DNA of 64,000 nucleotides from Polytrichum commune (taxonomy: Eukaryota; Streptophyta; Polytrichopsida; Polytrichales; Polytrichaceae), in contig OX485807.1 in NCBI GenBank assembly GCA_950295325.1, positions 46,426,796-46,490,795 on the forward strand, read 5' to 3'. A program made the position numbers and the translations under genes. Shown here one piece after another: positions 52,683 to 63,800 of the stretch. The notes beneath the pieces are model-generated. The model saw nothing but the letters and a program-made list of their open reading frames with translations, was not told the DNA's origin and searched no databases. Within the stretch, counting starts at the first letter, position 1, and every line of letters starts with the position of its first letter.

Positions 52683-55600
52683 CTAGATATGCAGAGAGCC
52701 ATCGCTTCTTACTCGTGAGATGCGAGCCACAGAAGTCTTCCCGTCTGCAAGATGTCCATCCTTCTCTGAAACATGCAAGGAGGTTTGGGCCAGGGAAACA
52801 AGCGAAGTGTGGCTGCGGCGTTGGTGTGGGTGATCCTTAACAAGGCCGATACCTTGACCAGAATTGCTGCGAGGATGTCGGTGATGAGAGGCCAATTCTG
52901 AGGGGGCTCGACTCTTACTTGTACCAGTATGGCCTCCATGTGTGGTAGTGGCCTTATGCCGATGATGTGATGATGAGTGTGATGTGGGGCCAGCAGGTAA
53001 GGCACACGGACCTCCTCGTCGAGTCTGGGTTTTGCCATGTGCAGATGATTTTCCTCGCTGGTGAGAATGGTGGCTGGTAGCCAAGGCAACTTTGGCAACG
53101 CTATCAACTAATGCATCTCGAGCAGACACGGACTTCAAAGCTTGCTTATTAAGATATAAAACATGAGGTGCAAGTCCAGACACCAGCTTCCGCAGAGGTT
53201 CTTCACCCAGGTTACTGTGCAATGGGTTTCCCAGGAGATTGATTGCCTGAAGAGAGTTGTAGTTGGCAGCCAACTGTCCAATCGACTTGGCTGATGTTAA
53301 CTTGTTGAAACTGAGGTCAATGTAGCTTACTTTCAAAAGTCGATGAAGCCCTTCAACCTCACTGATTTTATTCCCTGCCAGATGGAGTTCTCGGAGCGAA
53401 GAGCAGTTCGCCAAACCTGTTATAAATAGACATCAAGATTAGCTTAGAACACCCTTAGAATTTCAAAACAAACAACGTCTCAAAAAAATCACATCGTGAA
53501 AATGTCCATTCTATGAAGGCTAATGCAATTCTGGTTTCATGAGATTATCACCATCACAAGAATACTGACCATGTCCCATTCGTGAGATGCGATTGAAGGA
53601 TAGATTCAGCACACGAAGGCGACTAAGGTCATGCAGGCCTTCAAGAACAGCAATCTTGTTACGAGACAAGTCCAGGGAGTGTAGACTTTTCGGAAGATAC
53701 CCAGGAACAATCCGCACTGCAACACAACCACAACTTGATCAAACCATCTTCACCTCAAGTAACTTCAAGAGCCCTATTAGTCTTGATTTGGACAAACATA
53801 TGCAATAGAGATGCAATCTATCCGATGACTAGGTTACAACAGAATTCAAAAATGACCAGAACCACACACTCTTAAGTGACTGATCAAGACAAACCTAAAG
53901 CATTTGCTGAGAGATTGAGAGTCTTCAAATTGTGGTATGTGCCAAGATGTGGCATTAGTTTCAATCCCACGCCAGAGAAGTGAGCCACTGTTGATAGAGG
54001 ATTGACGGACTGAGCAATCATGCTAGCCATCTCACTGTCAGCATCCAATTGTACATCACCATGTTGGTCTCTGCGGTCCAACAAAGTTCCACTATCTGGA
54101 TGCACCTGGTTAGATCGAAAACCCTTTGTCCTAAAGAAAGAAGCTGCAGGTGCTGATGGTGAAGTGGGCTCTGCATCTAGCTCTGCTGTAATCTCAAACT
54201 CTTCCTCAGCTGGCAAGGCAATTGGATCAATGCTGCTGATCCACTCCTCCACCCTCCTTAAATCAGGCCTTTCATACTGAGAAGCTTTTAGTACTCTGCC
54301 TTTTCCTATTCCTTGGATGTGATGCTCTGGGGACATTGGTGAGGCAACAGACTGGACAGGCTGAAAGTCCCTGGTATTCACATTGTCTCCAGCAATGACT
54401 TTCTGTACGACCTCCTCATCAGTGGGCATGAGGGCCTCACCGCTCTTAACAGTAGGTCCACTAGCAACACTCTCAGGTTGAGGGACACCACTTGAAAAGA
54501 GAGGCGCACTACTGTAACAATCAGCATCAGATGAATACCCTGCAGCATTCAAAGGTGGTGATGCATCCAGCAACTTGCTAGGAGATGGGCTACATATTAA
54601 AGCATTTTGCTCCCGATGGATGTTTCGATGGGTAACAAGGAATACTTTCCACCAAGGTTTCTGTTTGAAGATTGGAACAACAACTTCCTCTGGATATTGT
54701 ACAGTACGAGGGAAACTGTTAGCAGCCTGGGGTGCATCTTCTGAATGTGAGCTTTCAACCATATTCTTTGGCAATGTCAAGGCCATCTCTTTACTGCTAA
54801 GATCCACTGACGAAGGGCTCTCTTGTGACATCACTGCCGCATCACAACCATGTAATTTGCTCGGATCCTGCTGAGACACAAGCTCCATGTCACTGAAACC
54901 ACCTTCACTGCGTGTTTCCTTTAAACCAAACTTCACATCATCTGATCGGCAGCCACAGTCACTCCCTTTTGCTTCTTTATCACTGTGCCCAATGCCCAGT
55001 TCATTATCATCATAAATGCCAGGATCACTCACATAATCACCACCAGCTTCCTCATCAAAGAAACGCCTAGCACCCACATCAGATGTGCAAGCCACATTGG
55101 AGTGAAACTCATAATAAGCTGCAGTTGCACGATCCACAGTGAACCCCGAACACTCATCATCAGGAGAGAGTTCACCACTGCCTGACCCTTCTGCATCATG
55201 CTCAGTTCCAAATATCTGCAAATCTGGGGCCTCTGCATTGAACAATAGGCATGATGAGATATGGTCTGAAAGTCCTCTTAAGCACTATACACTACAAGAA
55301 AGATAAAGGACGTCCAAAGAAATCAAAATCAGATAGCCAAAAAACAATTCGCATAAAACCAGACATCCAGAAGGTAATTTGATACATACTCTCAATGTCG
55401 TCGTCTTCATCCCCACCTTCATATGCTACTTCACCACCAGTATGCACAGGATCCTCATCTCCAGATCGAGAAACCAGTCCTCCCATGTTGTTTTCAGGCT
55501 GTATATTTTTTTCTTTTCCAGAAACTACTTTTTCATCAGACCCCACATTAACCAAGTCTGATGTGTCAAACTCAAACACGTCAGACAGAGGTGTTTTAAC

Positions 55601-56327
55601 AGGCTCAGCACTAGACAGATCAGTTGCTGACCAACATGCCACATTATCTTGCACTGCCCACTCTGCTATTGAAGGGACCGTGACCAATTTCTGTGGCATG
55701 CTTCCTACCGACGCTGTGACTGCTGAATCTGCCTTTGCAAAGAGAGTGGTATCTTTCTCAATGCCATGCCCTTTATGGATCAATTCACACAGTTTTTCAC
55801 CCTCTACGCCCTCAGCTGCTGTGACCTGCACTCACAAGGTGTTTAAGTCACAAACTTGTTCGCAAAAGCTAACCAGAAGCATTTTCTCTGGATAAAAGCA
55901 CCTACCATTCATCCACCTAAGACAAGATTAAAAGGAAGGAAAAAAATGCAAACGCACCAAGTTTCTACTTGATTAAGCTGGTGAACAAACTTTTCAAACC
56001 ACTTTCAAAAGAAAAATCAAATTAAAAGTTTCCACATGGAAATCATGTTTTTCTATTTTCAAGACATAGATGGATAAGACCCTAATCAGAAATTTGAGAA
56101 TAAGTGCACTATAAGTTATGTAAACCCAGTACACCACTTGTACAATACTACTGTGGACAGGACAGCTCCAACAACATCTCGCAGTCATGCATCTACAGAT
56201 ATCCCATGTGATTTTTAAGAATAAGGCAATATGGTTTCATATGTCAATGATCATGAAGGGAGAGGATCGGTACCTTTGTTTCCCCTTTCCGAGAAAACAT
56301 GGCTCTCAGACAAGTAATCTTTGCCAT
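52683..56327 (-). CDS. LRR protein, outer arm dynein light chain 1-like
   Basis: Member of a plant family annotated as 'outer arm dynein light chain 1-like' because of its SDS22-type leucine-rich repeats. Its cellular role in plants is not established. Minus-strand exons are 56327-56274, 55825-55390, 55232-53895, 53716-53570 and 53416-52683, for 2709 nt and 902 residues with all phases matching. The first exon encodes MAKITCLRAMFSRKGETK. A long acidic, low-complexity region follows, with IPALPAEEEF-like and RRVEEWISSIDP blocks. Then come five or six LRRs (about 575-720: LKTLNLSANAL, LHSLDLSRNKIAVLEGL, LRVLNLSFNRIS, LRELHLAGNKISEVEGL, YIDLSFNKLTS, AINLLGNPL). The tail is basic, His/Ser/Arg-rich (about 760-902). 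The 5' end is uncertain because another plausible coding exon, 57331-57276, also splices in phase to exon 2. Confidence 0.85.
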
Positions 56328-57089
56328 GTTCCCTCCAGCCACACTACTCACAGAAGAGAAACAACAACTTCAAGTTCCTCCCCTCCTGGTCAAAAAATTT
56401 CCGACCAACTTCGTTGCAGCCAAAATATTGCTCTCCAAACTCCACCAACATCTGATGGTACTTGTGCATGCCTCAAAGTTGGGAGGCAGACTCAAATAAG
56501 GTACAAATGTGTAAAGACCTCATGCGATGCAGTAAAGACTAATCTTCGAATTAGAAATCCTGTCTTCTATCAAAACCAGTTTAAGGTTTGCTTCATGAAT
56601 AGGAACTATAAACACACAAGTCTCTGGAATATGACGACCTAGGGCCTCTGTCTTATGACAAACGAGGAGAGGAGTGTCAACCCCCAACCCCAATCTGACA
56701 GTCTACATTGGTATCACTTAGTGTGGCATGTCTGAAGACTAATTAGCCGTAATCTAGTGCCAATCCCTGCACCATGCGACAAGCCCTCCAGACCTGCGAA
56801 TGTCTAGCCTTTTGATGTCCAGCAAGGGCTGGGCAGTAGCCAGCTCTGCCCCACACCTGCCCACCGGTGCGAGACGGGTAGGAAATAAAGGCGGCCAGAG
56901 TGAATCTTCAGTATAACAATTGGTTGATGGTAGCTCTCAAACCTCCTCTAATATAACCTGAAACATAACACATCTGATATCATAAGTGATAGGATTCATC
57001 TCTCTGAAATACTAAAATCATAGGACAAATTGTGCATAAAACAGAAATGCAAGGCAAAATCACAGGTGGAGGGGATTTCACTCCTCTGT

Positions 57090-57215
57090 AATTTAAGAAA
57101 TCAACGCACATGCACTTCCAATAGCAATCACTAGATCAGGGAGATCCGATTCTCTCAAACTTCTTTTTGTTTATGTTTCTTTATAGCATTGCTAATGCAA
57201 CACAAATTTCAAGGC
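57090..57215 (-). repeat. Dispersed repeat family R, copy 6 (partial)
   Basis: On the minus strand it reads TTGTGTTGCATTAGCAATGC, then GGATCTCCCTGATCTAGTGA, then TGCTATTGGAAGTGCATGTG. Only the 5' half of the family is present. It lies in the 5' intron region of the LRR gene. Confidence 0.5.
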
Positions 57216-57275
57216 ATAAATATAACCCATAGAAAATGAAGAACAGGAAACACTAATCGAATAACACAGGAATAC

Positions 57276-57331
57276 CTTACTAGCAGCAGGAGCTTTCAGT
57301 TTGCTAGAACCATCCGAATACTCAAAATCTT
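57276..57331 (-). other. Candidate alternative 5' exon of the LRR gene
   Basis: It has good splice borders (AG before AAGATTTTGAG, GTATTCC after) and an open frame (EDFEYSDGSSKLKAPAASK) that joins in phase to VTAAEGVEGEKL of the next main exon. It requires one more upstream exon ending in phase 1, which I did not find. It may instead be a 5' untranslated exon or a false exon. Confidence 0.35.
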
Positions 57332-58559
57332 CTGTGAAGCAGAGTGTTGGAGAAAAGAGTACTTTTCAAGAGACTAGAATTCCATACCCACATAGTTAAG
57401 TATTAGCAAGCTGGAATGCTAGCAAATGTTGGACTTCTGCCAATGTGATAGCAAACAATGAATTCCAAAGAAAGAGGTTGCCATCCACAAGGGTAAAATG
57501 CTTTGCACAGTTACAAGACTCCCTGTAAGCCAGCATATGCATAATCAAATATAGAACATATAGATGTTTAGCATTGAAACTGTTCTGCAAGAAAAATTGA
57601 AGAGTTGACAAGAGTTTGGCAATGAAAGTGCGACTCTGCAGATTCCATGTCAAAAGTAGGTGAAGAATTTGTGCTTGCTAAGAGTTATGTAGAGGAGTAG
57701 ACAGAGAGAAGGGGCACTTTGAAGGCAGTCTAGTAGTTCAGTATGTATATTTCTCAGCAGTTTCGGTATTACCTTGCTGTGTGGGTTGAAAGTTGGGAAA
57801 GTTGTGGTGTTTAAGAAGCTGGTGTTGATCCGACACCACCAAATGCCAAAGACTGCCAATATTAACACGGCAAACAAAAGAAGTTAGCGTATGGAATAAC
57901 ATTACATCATACTCAGAGGAAATCTCAATTAATGGGAAGGTAAGCACAAAATATTGTCGTTCCCTACTGAGGAAAAGATTCGTACACTGGTATATTTGAC
58001 AATGTTAAGTGATCTAATATTCAAATCTCGGCTACTTGTTGTCAATATTCTCTAGGACACGAAAAATAAACCAAGCGAATTTTCACTCAGGAATAATAAT
58101 AAAATCATTATCAAGGATGCAGAAACAATCTGAAAATCTCTCAGAAGACCTTGGCAAGTATTGTAAACCACTCACACACAGGATCAGTATAAGCCAGACA
58201 AAATTACTTGCTGCAGACACCAGAACTACCTGATTCTATTCAACAAACCAATATCAACACATCCCCTACCACTTCCAAGACCCACACCCGCCGGATATGC
58301 AGGTTAATAGAAGCTTGCTCGAATTTCAGAAAGTCTTCCAATTTGATATGTGACCAAAAGAGATAATGCAGAGCCCAAACAGACTTCGAAAGAAACCCAA
58401 TGCCACACAATCAAAAAATGCCTATTGCGTGCAGAAGATTGTGCCAATCCCGTTGGCGTTGTTTGCTTGCCCATCCAAAACCCTAGACTAAAACCTTCCA
58501 CCTTGCTTGCGTCATCAGATAACCCACCCATAACCCAAAGCAACAGGTTCTCCACGGAA

Positions 58560-59555
58560 GGGGGACGTCCCTCAAGTTAGACCAGCAGGGAATAGACACA
58601 AGAGTATCAAAATCGGAGAAGGAGAAGATGATAAGCAGTAACCACCTCGGCTTCAATCCCAATCAGATCCTCACAACAAGTCCTGATCCAGATCAACTTG
58701 AGTATCGATCAAATGGCATCCTTGCAAGCACCAATATGGGACTAGTAGCATAAGGGCTAACCCTGCAAGAGCTCGTCCACAGTCACGATGACTATTTCCC
58801 GAGACATGTGAGGGAGCCATTTCATGCACAGGATTTTGCTTCTCGTGAATGCTACGGAGAAGTCTCTGGAATTACAACCTACCTAACAGCTTCTTGAATT
58901 ATTGCGCGTTGTAAGCCAAGAAGCCCTAGCCTTCAGAGGCTTCACATGCATGATGATGTTCAAGCGGCGCCTTCTCGCACAGAAGGTCCAAGAAGACGTC
59001 GCTTTACCTACCGATTTGAACAACGCGCCTCTCCAGGCCTCGCCAAACAGATATCCATGCAATCTCCCGTTGCTTAAGCAAGCTGAACGGATCCACATCG
59101 ACTATAAAATAAAACAACGAAACGCAGATCCATAACGAACGAACGAACCGACCGACCTCCTCAATCATTTCTTCACGGAGCATATACTACCAAAACAAAG
59201 AAAACCGCATAACGCTCATCTTAGCTGGTAAATCAACACACTCCCAATCCTGCACAATCGATCTCGGACCTCAACCCCGACCACCTTCGCGGTGCACAGA
59301 TAAGATCCACAATGAAACCACATACCCTAGCGGCTGGGATGCACATGCCTCCCGGCACCTGACGACACAATCCTCACACCGTCATCATCCGCCAGCACAC
59401 CAAGAACAAGAAGCTCACACACACACGACCAACAGCCATCCGATCCAACAACCACCTAGCCCGCTGCAACGCTCAAGCATGTACACCTCCTACACCAAGC
59501 CCCCCTCGTTTGTCGCTTTCGTTCGTTTGTTCGTTCGATTATTCTCTCGTTCGTC

Positions 59556-59588
<33 letters not shown>

Positions 59589-60130
59589 CGAGGCTTCACA
59601 GCGTTGTACGTTGCTACGCACCAGCGGCTTGTTTCCTGGCGAGAGTGCACCCGTGCCGCGTCCTCTAATGCTCCCTGCTGCTCCTCGCCGCTGGCGATGG
59701 CGGTGCGTGGCGTGGCGATAACGATGCGACGCGAGAGATGGAGCTCGTCACGCGGCGGAGGCAACCCACAAACGCTCGCAAGAGCCACCATAGAGTCGCG
59801 CTTGCCCTTACAGCCCCCCTCCGCACCTCCCCCGCGCGTCTGCGTCCAGGCAGAGCCCACGTCACAGGGCTACCCTCCTGTCCTCAACACACTGGCTCCT
59901 CACACAGCCGCAGCTGCGGCCTGTGACGCGCGCTTGTGGCCGGTGACGGTGGCGGGCGGGGGCGGGGGCTTGACGAGTGGGAATCTCCGACGCCCATGCT
60001 TACCTGCGGGTGTCGAAAGGAATCTCACGTTTCCGTCTGCTAGCCTAGTAGAGCCTAGCGTCTTCCGAGCCTTTTTAAGTGGCCTCACTCAATCATCATA
60101 CTTTTTTATCTCTTGTCTCTCTCATATTTT
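58560..60130 (-). other. GC-richer upstream region of the LRR gene
   Basis: The base composition rises here, with CpG-rich patches near 59600-60030, typical of a plant promoter or leader. A (CTTT)n microsatellite lies at 59555-59586. No convincing coding exon was seen: frames of 130-225 codons in this stretch are compositional and lack domains. Confidence 0.4.
59555..59586. repeat. (CTTT)n microsatellite
   Basis: About eight CTTT units, next to GTTCGTTCG-type imperfect repeats. Confidence 0.9.
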
Positions 60131-60162
60131 AAGCTTATGTTTCCCCAACGCCATCTCACATT

Positions 60163-60195
60163 GCCTGCCCTGCCCTGCCCTGCCCTGTCCTGTCC
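60163..60195. repeat. (CCTGC)n short tandem repeat
   Basis: Five to six pentamers CCTGC/CCTGT in a row. Confidence 0.85.
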
Positions 60196-60349
60196 TTTGC
60201 CGGAATATTTGTACATACTCACATTCATTATTGTACAGTACATGTGTCCATTGTGGCCATCTTCTATTTGCAAGGCATTGAGCACATGTCATCTGGACTT
60301 TTTCAGAAACTAGGTTGTCGTTGTTTTTATGGGTTACAAAACACATTTT

Positions 60350-60799
60350 AATCTATCATAAATATTAATTTGCCATAACAGCATGTCTCTCATTTCTTCA
60401 CAAAATGTTCTTTAAGTATATTGGTTTTCTCTAGCTTCGTCATTATGTTTTCGTGACAACAGAGAGGGATCATGGGATGTAACAACGGGAATCTTTGTAC
60501 TATGTTATCTTACTAGTATCACACATAATATTACATAGTTCTTCATTGTTACACTCTTTCTAAATGGGATTTGCAAAATGAGAGGATGATAAGGTTGTGT
60601 TATTTCGCCTTGTTTATTCTTGGACTTGCTTATTTATGCCCACGGACACAGGCCCAATGGTTGGGTTGCTCCAAGTGGAGCCATCGGCAATGGCTACCCA
60701 ATTTCTACACCTAATCTCATCATCATTGTTAAGATAATGGATAAGCACCTAGGCAACCTAGGTTAACCGTCATCTAGCATGGAAGCTAATCAGTATTAA
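60350..60799 (+). other. Flank and possible 5' UTR of the LINE
   Basis: No coding signal is seen. The strand composition changes gradually to C/A-rich toward 60800, and the element's true 5' end is probably in this stretch, but I cannot place it. An in-frame TAA at 60797-60799 closes the upstream frame. Confidence 0.35.
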
Positions 60800-60883
60800 T
60801 TAGTCTCACATGGGCTCCCACCCAAACAAACAGGAATCACCATACCCGCTATACCTAACATTTTTACCACAACCAAATTTACA

Positions 60884-63800
60884 ATGATAATATATCTAAA
60901 AATACATATGAAAAATCCCATAACACTTCATTCCTACGGTTACTACTTCATTGACAAACTTGAATTGCTAAAAGGCGGAGACATCAAGCCCAACCCAGGA
61001 CCAATGCCTAACATCCTCCACACACATCCTACAACACACAAAAGAAGAGCAAACACTTACTTCATTCCAAACACCATAAAACTACAACCTGAATACCAAC
61101 ACATCGCAAATACATTTGCCCCCATTCTACAAAACACACACCCACTACACCCCCAAGCAATAACAACTTACCCGCATTTACACCAATATACACAAACACA
61201 AAGCCAATCACCACCCACACATATGCTCTATGCTCTCATCATCACCATCCACCCCTCAATAGACACATGCAATAACATACTAGCCCAACCTCAACATTAC
61301 CATTTTAACAACATTTGGACTAACACTTTGATTATCAGACTAGCTAACCTCAACAATCCACCTGAAAGGCACATATTGACACCTCACCCCTACACCACAT
61401 TCGTGGAAAATAATCAAGATATAATACACCCAAAAAATTCAATAAACACAGAATTATATGAATTCATACATAACCGAGATGTTACACCTACATTAGCCAC
61501 CCTTCAAAATAAATTTCCCTTCCTCCCAAGTCAATTGCTCAAGGAAGCACTCCGATGCCTAGAAAACATCAATGAATACTCACACCCACCACCACCATTA
61601 GATATTCCCGCACCAATTCCAAGAACCAACACCGACATCGAACACGAAACCAACATCATCACATGGAATGCGTCGTCACTCAACACATCATTGCCAAACC
61701 TACAAAATCTAATCAACAATTCACTAAATAACACAGCAATCATACATATTCAAGAAACCAAACTAACTGCAAACAAATCCACAAAATACATACAAAACTT
61801 ATTTCCAGAATTTAAACTCACTTTTAACAACACACATGCTCTTACAAGATGCATACAACAAAGAATGCCTTATACCCCCGGTAGAGGAGGCTTACTTACA
61901 CTCATCCACAATAAATATGCATTCCCTGGAAATATCACCAAAATTCCCACGCCAGCAAATATCTCTCCATATCTACAAATAATCAAAATAAATAACCACC
62001 CACTAACACCCTGGATAATCATACACATGTATATGCCTACACACTTAGAAGACACGTGTCTTATCCCACACCTTAAGAACGAAATCACTAACGAAATCAC
62101 TATCCATCCCAATCACATATATACATTATGTGGTGACTTTAACCGAGACATCGCACTTACGGGCAGACAAAATAACAACATTAACACCCTTCCACAAGAA
62201 GAAGACTATCAATGGAAAAATTTCACCGCATCACTCAACCTGGAATATATCCCAACTAACACTACTTTCTCTAGACAAAGAGGCTATAATTATACATCAA
62301 CAAGTCTAATAGATGGATTCTACATCCACTCGCCAGACAACAGCAAATTCATCTCTACTACTAACACCAACATGAATCTAAACTCAGACCACTACCCAAT
62401 TGTCCTACATATCCCCCATAACACCCTTATAGCCAGACCCCCGCCTCCCACAAACACGCCACCTACTAGAATCCTAAATCCAATCCCACCAGAAAACATC
62501 GAAAAATTCAACATAATATTCTTCGAAGAAAATTTCACACAAATCAAGACACTTACCACACTACTAGAATCCCACCAACACTTAAGTCCAGATCTATGGG
62601 CGGAAACTTGCACAATATTTGACCACATTGTACATAAAATCTCAGAAACAATTGAAAAAACTTGTAAAGCAGACCCACTACCCAATCTTACGAATAGAAC
62701 AACCCAACAAGGTGGATTTTTGCCACGAAAACTAGCCAGAAAATGGAAACAACACCTAAACACATATCACCTCATCCGGAAAACCATATACATTGCACAA
62801 CACGACCCACTTTGGCAAGCGCACCCCATCCTCAACGACATACGTAACCACCAAAATACAAACATCCCACTTCCACCCGTTACAATGATACCTCCTACCG
62901 AATGGATTGAAACCATTGCAACCATCGCCAAAAATGCAAATAAAGCAGCCAGAAAAATTACCACAAAATATACCAAAAATTGTATTCTAAAAGCCGTATC
63001 AAAATATCGTCAAATGTATGAAAAAACCCCCAAAAAGATAAATCGTAAAATCTTCAAGAATACTGAAACCTCACCACTTGACTTCATCATGGATAGGCAA
63101 AATAACATCCTAACTAACCCAGAAAATATCGCATCAGAAATTTACATGCAACAATCCATTAGTAACCGCCCTACAGTCCCCACATGTCACTATAACAATA
63201 ACCACCCACTACACTGCACATGTGGAGTCCGGCAATACCCATGGCACGATTTAGACGGATACACAATCGACAGACGAGGCGAACCCCAAACCCCCTTACA
63301 CACGTACTTTGACCAACAAACATACGACCTCTGCCTTAAAAATCTAAGTAATAACAAAGCCCCCGGCCCAGACAAAATACCCAATTCCATTCTAAAAAAC
63401 ATGCCGCCACGCTTTCACAAATTACTCTTTCTATTCTTTAAACAATGTTATAAACAAAAACAAATCCCCGCATCGTGGAAAACTAGTCTCACAGTTTTAC
63501 TATACAAAAAAGGTGACCCGTCACAACTAACAAATCACAGGCCTATTGCACTAGCTAACACCATATATAAATTCTACACGAGTACACTAACATCTATCCT
63601 ATCAGCATATGGAGAAAAACATCAAATCCTACACGATAGTCAAGAAGGGTTTAGAGCTGAGAGAAGCACTTCTAGACAAATTCAATTATTAATCGCAGCG
63701 CTTGAAGACGCACGATTCACGAACCAAGATATATACATTCTCTATATTGACTTCAAAAATGCCTTTGGCTCTATTGATCACGCCAGACTCTTAGCAATCA

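Noticed and set aside
53587-55895. Plus-strand frames across the LRR gene exons
   Set aside because: They are antisense to the LRR gene, whose exon phases and LRR motifs are unambiguous.
59456-60281. Long frames on both strands upstream of the LRR gene
   Set aside because: They arise from GC-rich DNA and the CTTT repeat, give low-complexity proteins and match no family.
61531-63402. Minus-strand frames of 70-123 codons within the LINE
   Set aside because: They are shadows of the G-poor plus-strand coding sequence, where stop codons are rare on the opposite strand.
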